This document shows, in pieces, positions 62,641-64,000 of a stretch of DNA of 64,000 bases. Under the pieces are notes generated by a model, which saw only the letters and a list, made by a program, of their open reading frames with translations, made no database searches and was not told the DNA's origin. The DNA comes from Prorocentrum cordatum (Eukaryota > Sar > Dinophyceae > Prorocentrales > Prorocentraceae). The position numbers were made by a program, and so were the translations under genes. The stretch's first letter is position 1. Every line of letters starts with the position of its first letter. Location: assembly GCA_963575745.1 (NCBI GenBank), contig CAUYUJ010006280.1, positions 1-64,000 of the forward strand, written 5' to 3'.

Positions 62641-63900
62641 TTTACTGGGATTCCCTGAATTCTTGCGATTCCAAGCCTTGGAAGAAAACGAACCTTGAGA
62701 TCTCCAGGGGGTCGTTGGGCTCAGAATGCCAGGAAGCAAAGTTCAACCGAAGGGGTCGCGACGTCGGTGATGCTCGAACCATTGAGTTCACGTGGGTTCT
62801 TAGGATTTCTGGGACGCAAAGCCACGAAGACGTCTGATGTCATTGGGATTCTAAGGGTTCCTGGGAATCCATGCCTTGGAGCAGAACCAACCTTGGGATC
62901 CCCAGGAGGTCCAGGGCTCAGAATCCGAGGAATCTCAATGCAATCGCAGGATTCGCGACGTCGGCGATGCGCAAACCTTGTGATATGATTTGGAAATTCT
63001 GGGGATTTTCTGGGATGCAGATGAACGGGACCCTTCATTGGATTCTTGATGTTCCTGGAACTTCAAGCCTTGGACCAACATGTTGGGATCCCCAGGAGGT
63101 CCAGGGCTCAGACTCCCAGGAATTCCTATGGAATCACAAGGTTCGCGAAGTCGGTGATGCGTAAGCCTTGCGATTTTATTCGGATTCCTCGGAATTCTCG
63201 GATGCAAATCAACGAAACCGTGCGATGTCGATTAGATTTTGGGAATTCTTGGGATTACAAGCCTGGGAGCAAAACCAACCTTGGGATCTCCAGGAGGTCC
63301 AGGTTTCAGGATTACGGGAATCTCAGTGATCTCGGAGGGTTCGCGACGTCGGTCTTGAGAAACCTTTTGGTTTCAGTGGGATTCTTGGGGTTTCTGTGAT
63401 GCAAATCCACGAAAACGTGTGATTTTATTAGGTATCTGGGGTTCCTGGGATGTCAAGCCTTGGGGCAAAACCAACCTTGGGATCCCCAGGAGGTCCAGGG
63501 CTCAGAATCCGAGGAATCCATATGAAATCACAGGAATCGCGACGCCGGTGATGCGCAAACCTTTTGATTTCACTTGGATTCCTGGGGTTCTGGGATGCAA
63601 ACCAACGAAACCCAGTGGTTTCATTAGGGTTTCTTGGATTTCTGGGATTTCAGGCAGCAGAACAAAACCAACCTTAGGATCCCCAGGAGGTCCAGGTCTC
63701 AGAATCCAGGGAATCCGAATAAAATCGCAGGGTTCGCGACGCCAGTGATGCGCAAACCCCTGCATTCGACGAAATCGCAGGGTTCGCGATGACGGTGATG
63801 CGCAAACCGTGTGATTTCACGTGGGATTCTGGGATCTCTTGGATGCAAAACCACGAATCCATGCGATTTGATTTGGATTTCTGGGCTTTCCTGTGATTTT
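62641..63900 (+). repeat. Tandem array, about 195-bp period
   Basis: The mark TTCGCGACGTCGGTGATGCG recurs near 62756, 62950, 63142, 63341, 63537 and 63735, with a short extra copy near 63786. A second mark, CTTGGGATCCCCAGGAGGTC, lies in every full unit. The period is close to a multiple of three in some steps, so open frames run through it, but the units differ by indels and no protein is conserved. The array decays towards 64000. Confidence 0.75.
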
Positions 63901-64000
63901 CAGCCCTGGCCTTCTGTGACCCCCGGGTTCGTATTTTGTTTTTGCCATGGGGCTCGAACTCCTGGGAATCCCAAGGATGCGGTAGAGGGAAACAATTACA

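Noticed and set aside
62695-63748. Repeat protein encoded by the 195-bp array
   Set aside because: Frames open on both strands, but unit lengths vary (192 to 199) and frames shift. No start or conserved peptide survives more than about one unit.

Overview
The window holds no recognisable host gene. It is a dense nest of mobile DNA: six non-LTR retrotransposon (LINE) copies of five families (called A to E here), set in about 48 kb of short modules that each end in the same small hairpin. Intron-free LINE ORFs with endonuclease, reverse transcriptase (RT) and RNase H domains mean a eukaryote. The RT active site reads A-D-N instead of A-D-D, and there are repeated CAGCTNCGCTG hairpins in the LINE tails. 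From memory, unchecked, these features fit a dinoflagellate best. No spliced leader, rRNA or tRNA was found to confirm that.

The modules. Type-1 modules are about 1.0-1.6 kb. They open with TAACTCGTAGAGCTTCC, carry an AT-rich block and then tandem units of about 178 bp, and close with GGAAGCTCTACGAGT plus a hairpin. Type-2 and type-3 modules are about 0.37-0.7 kb. They open with TACCTCGTAGAGCTCTT and close with GAGCTCTACGAGG plus a hairpin. The 3' hairpin (CCGGCGGTRA, loop, TYACCGCCGG) is followed within 6-8 bases by CCAG, and the next base is T at every one of about 45 intact ends. Several modules sit inside other modules, and removing them restores the host sequence exactly with no target duplication. 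Subterminal inverted repeats, a 3' hairpin, T-containing targets and no duplication are hallmarks of rolling-circle transposons (Helitron or Helentron type). I read the modules as non-autonomous members of such a group. No Rep-helicase gene is in the window. A GC-rich block (7901-8598, 10098-10475, 30441-30769, 33215-33430, 51557-51890) is a further dispersed repeat.

The LINEs. Five of the six copies (A1 14028-20158, A2 35788-41828, C 42961-44213, D 45477-51263, E 59908-61673) lie at the same place, the stem-loop border of a module hairpin, and have short target duplications. The sixth (B, 20972-26466) sits in a 178-bp unit. In A, B and D, ORF1 (coiled coil plus an RNA-binding-like domain) is followed in the same frame by ORF2, separated by a single UGA-C stop. 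ORF2 has an APE-type endonuclease, an RT and a C-terminal RNase H domain whose catalytic motifs run in circularly permuted order. A2 and D have intact frames. A1 and B are broken, C is a 5'-truncated end, and E carries only an ORF1-like gene.

Right edge. Beyond 61950 the module nest stops and two unrelated tandem arrays follow: about 72 bp period (61950-62320) and about 195 bp period (62641-63900).
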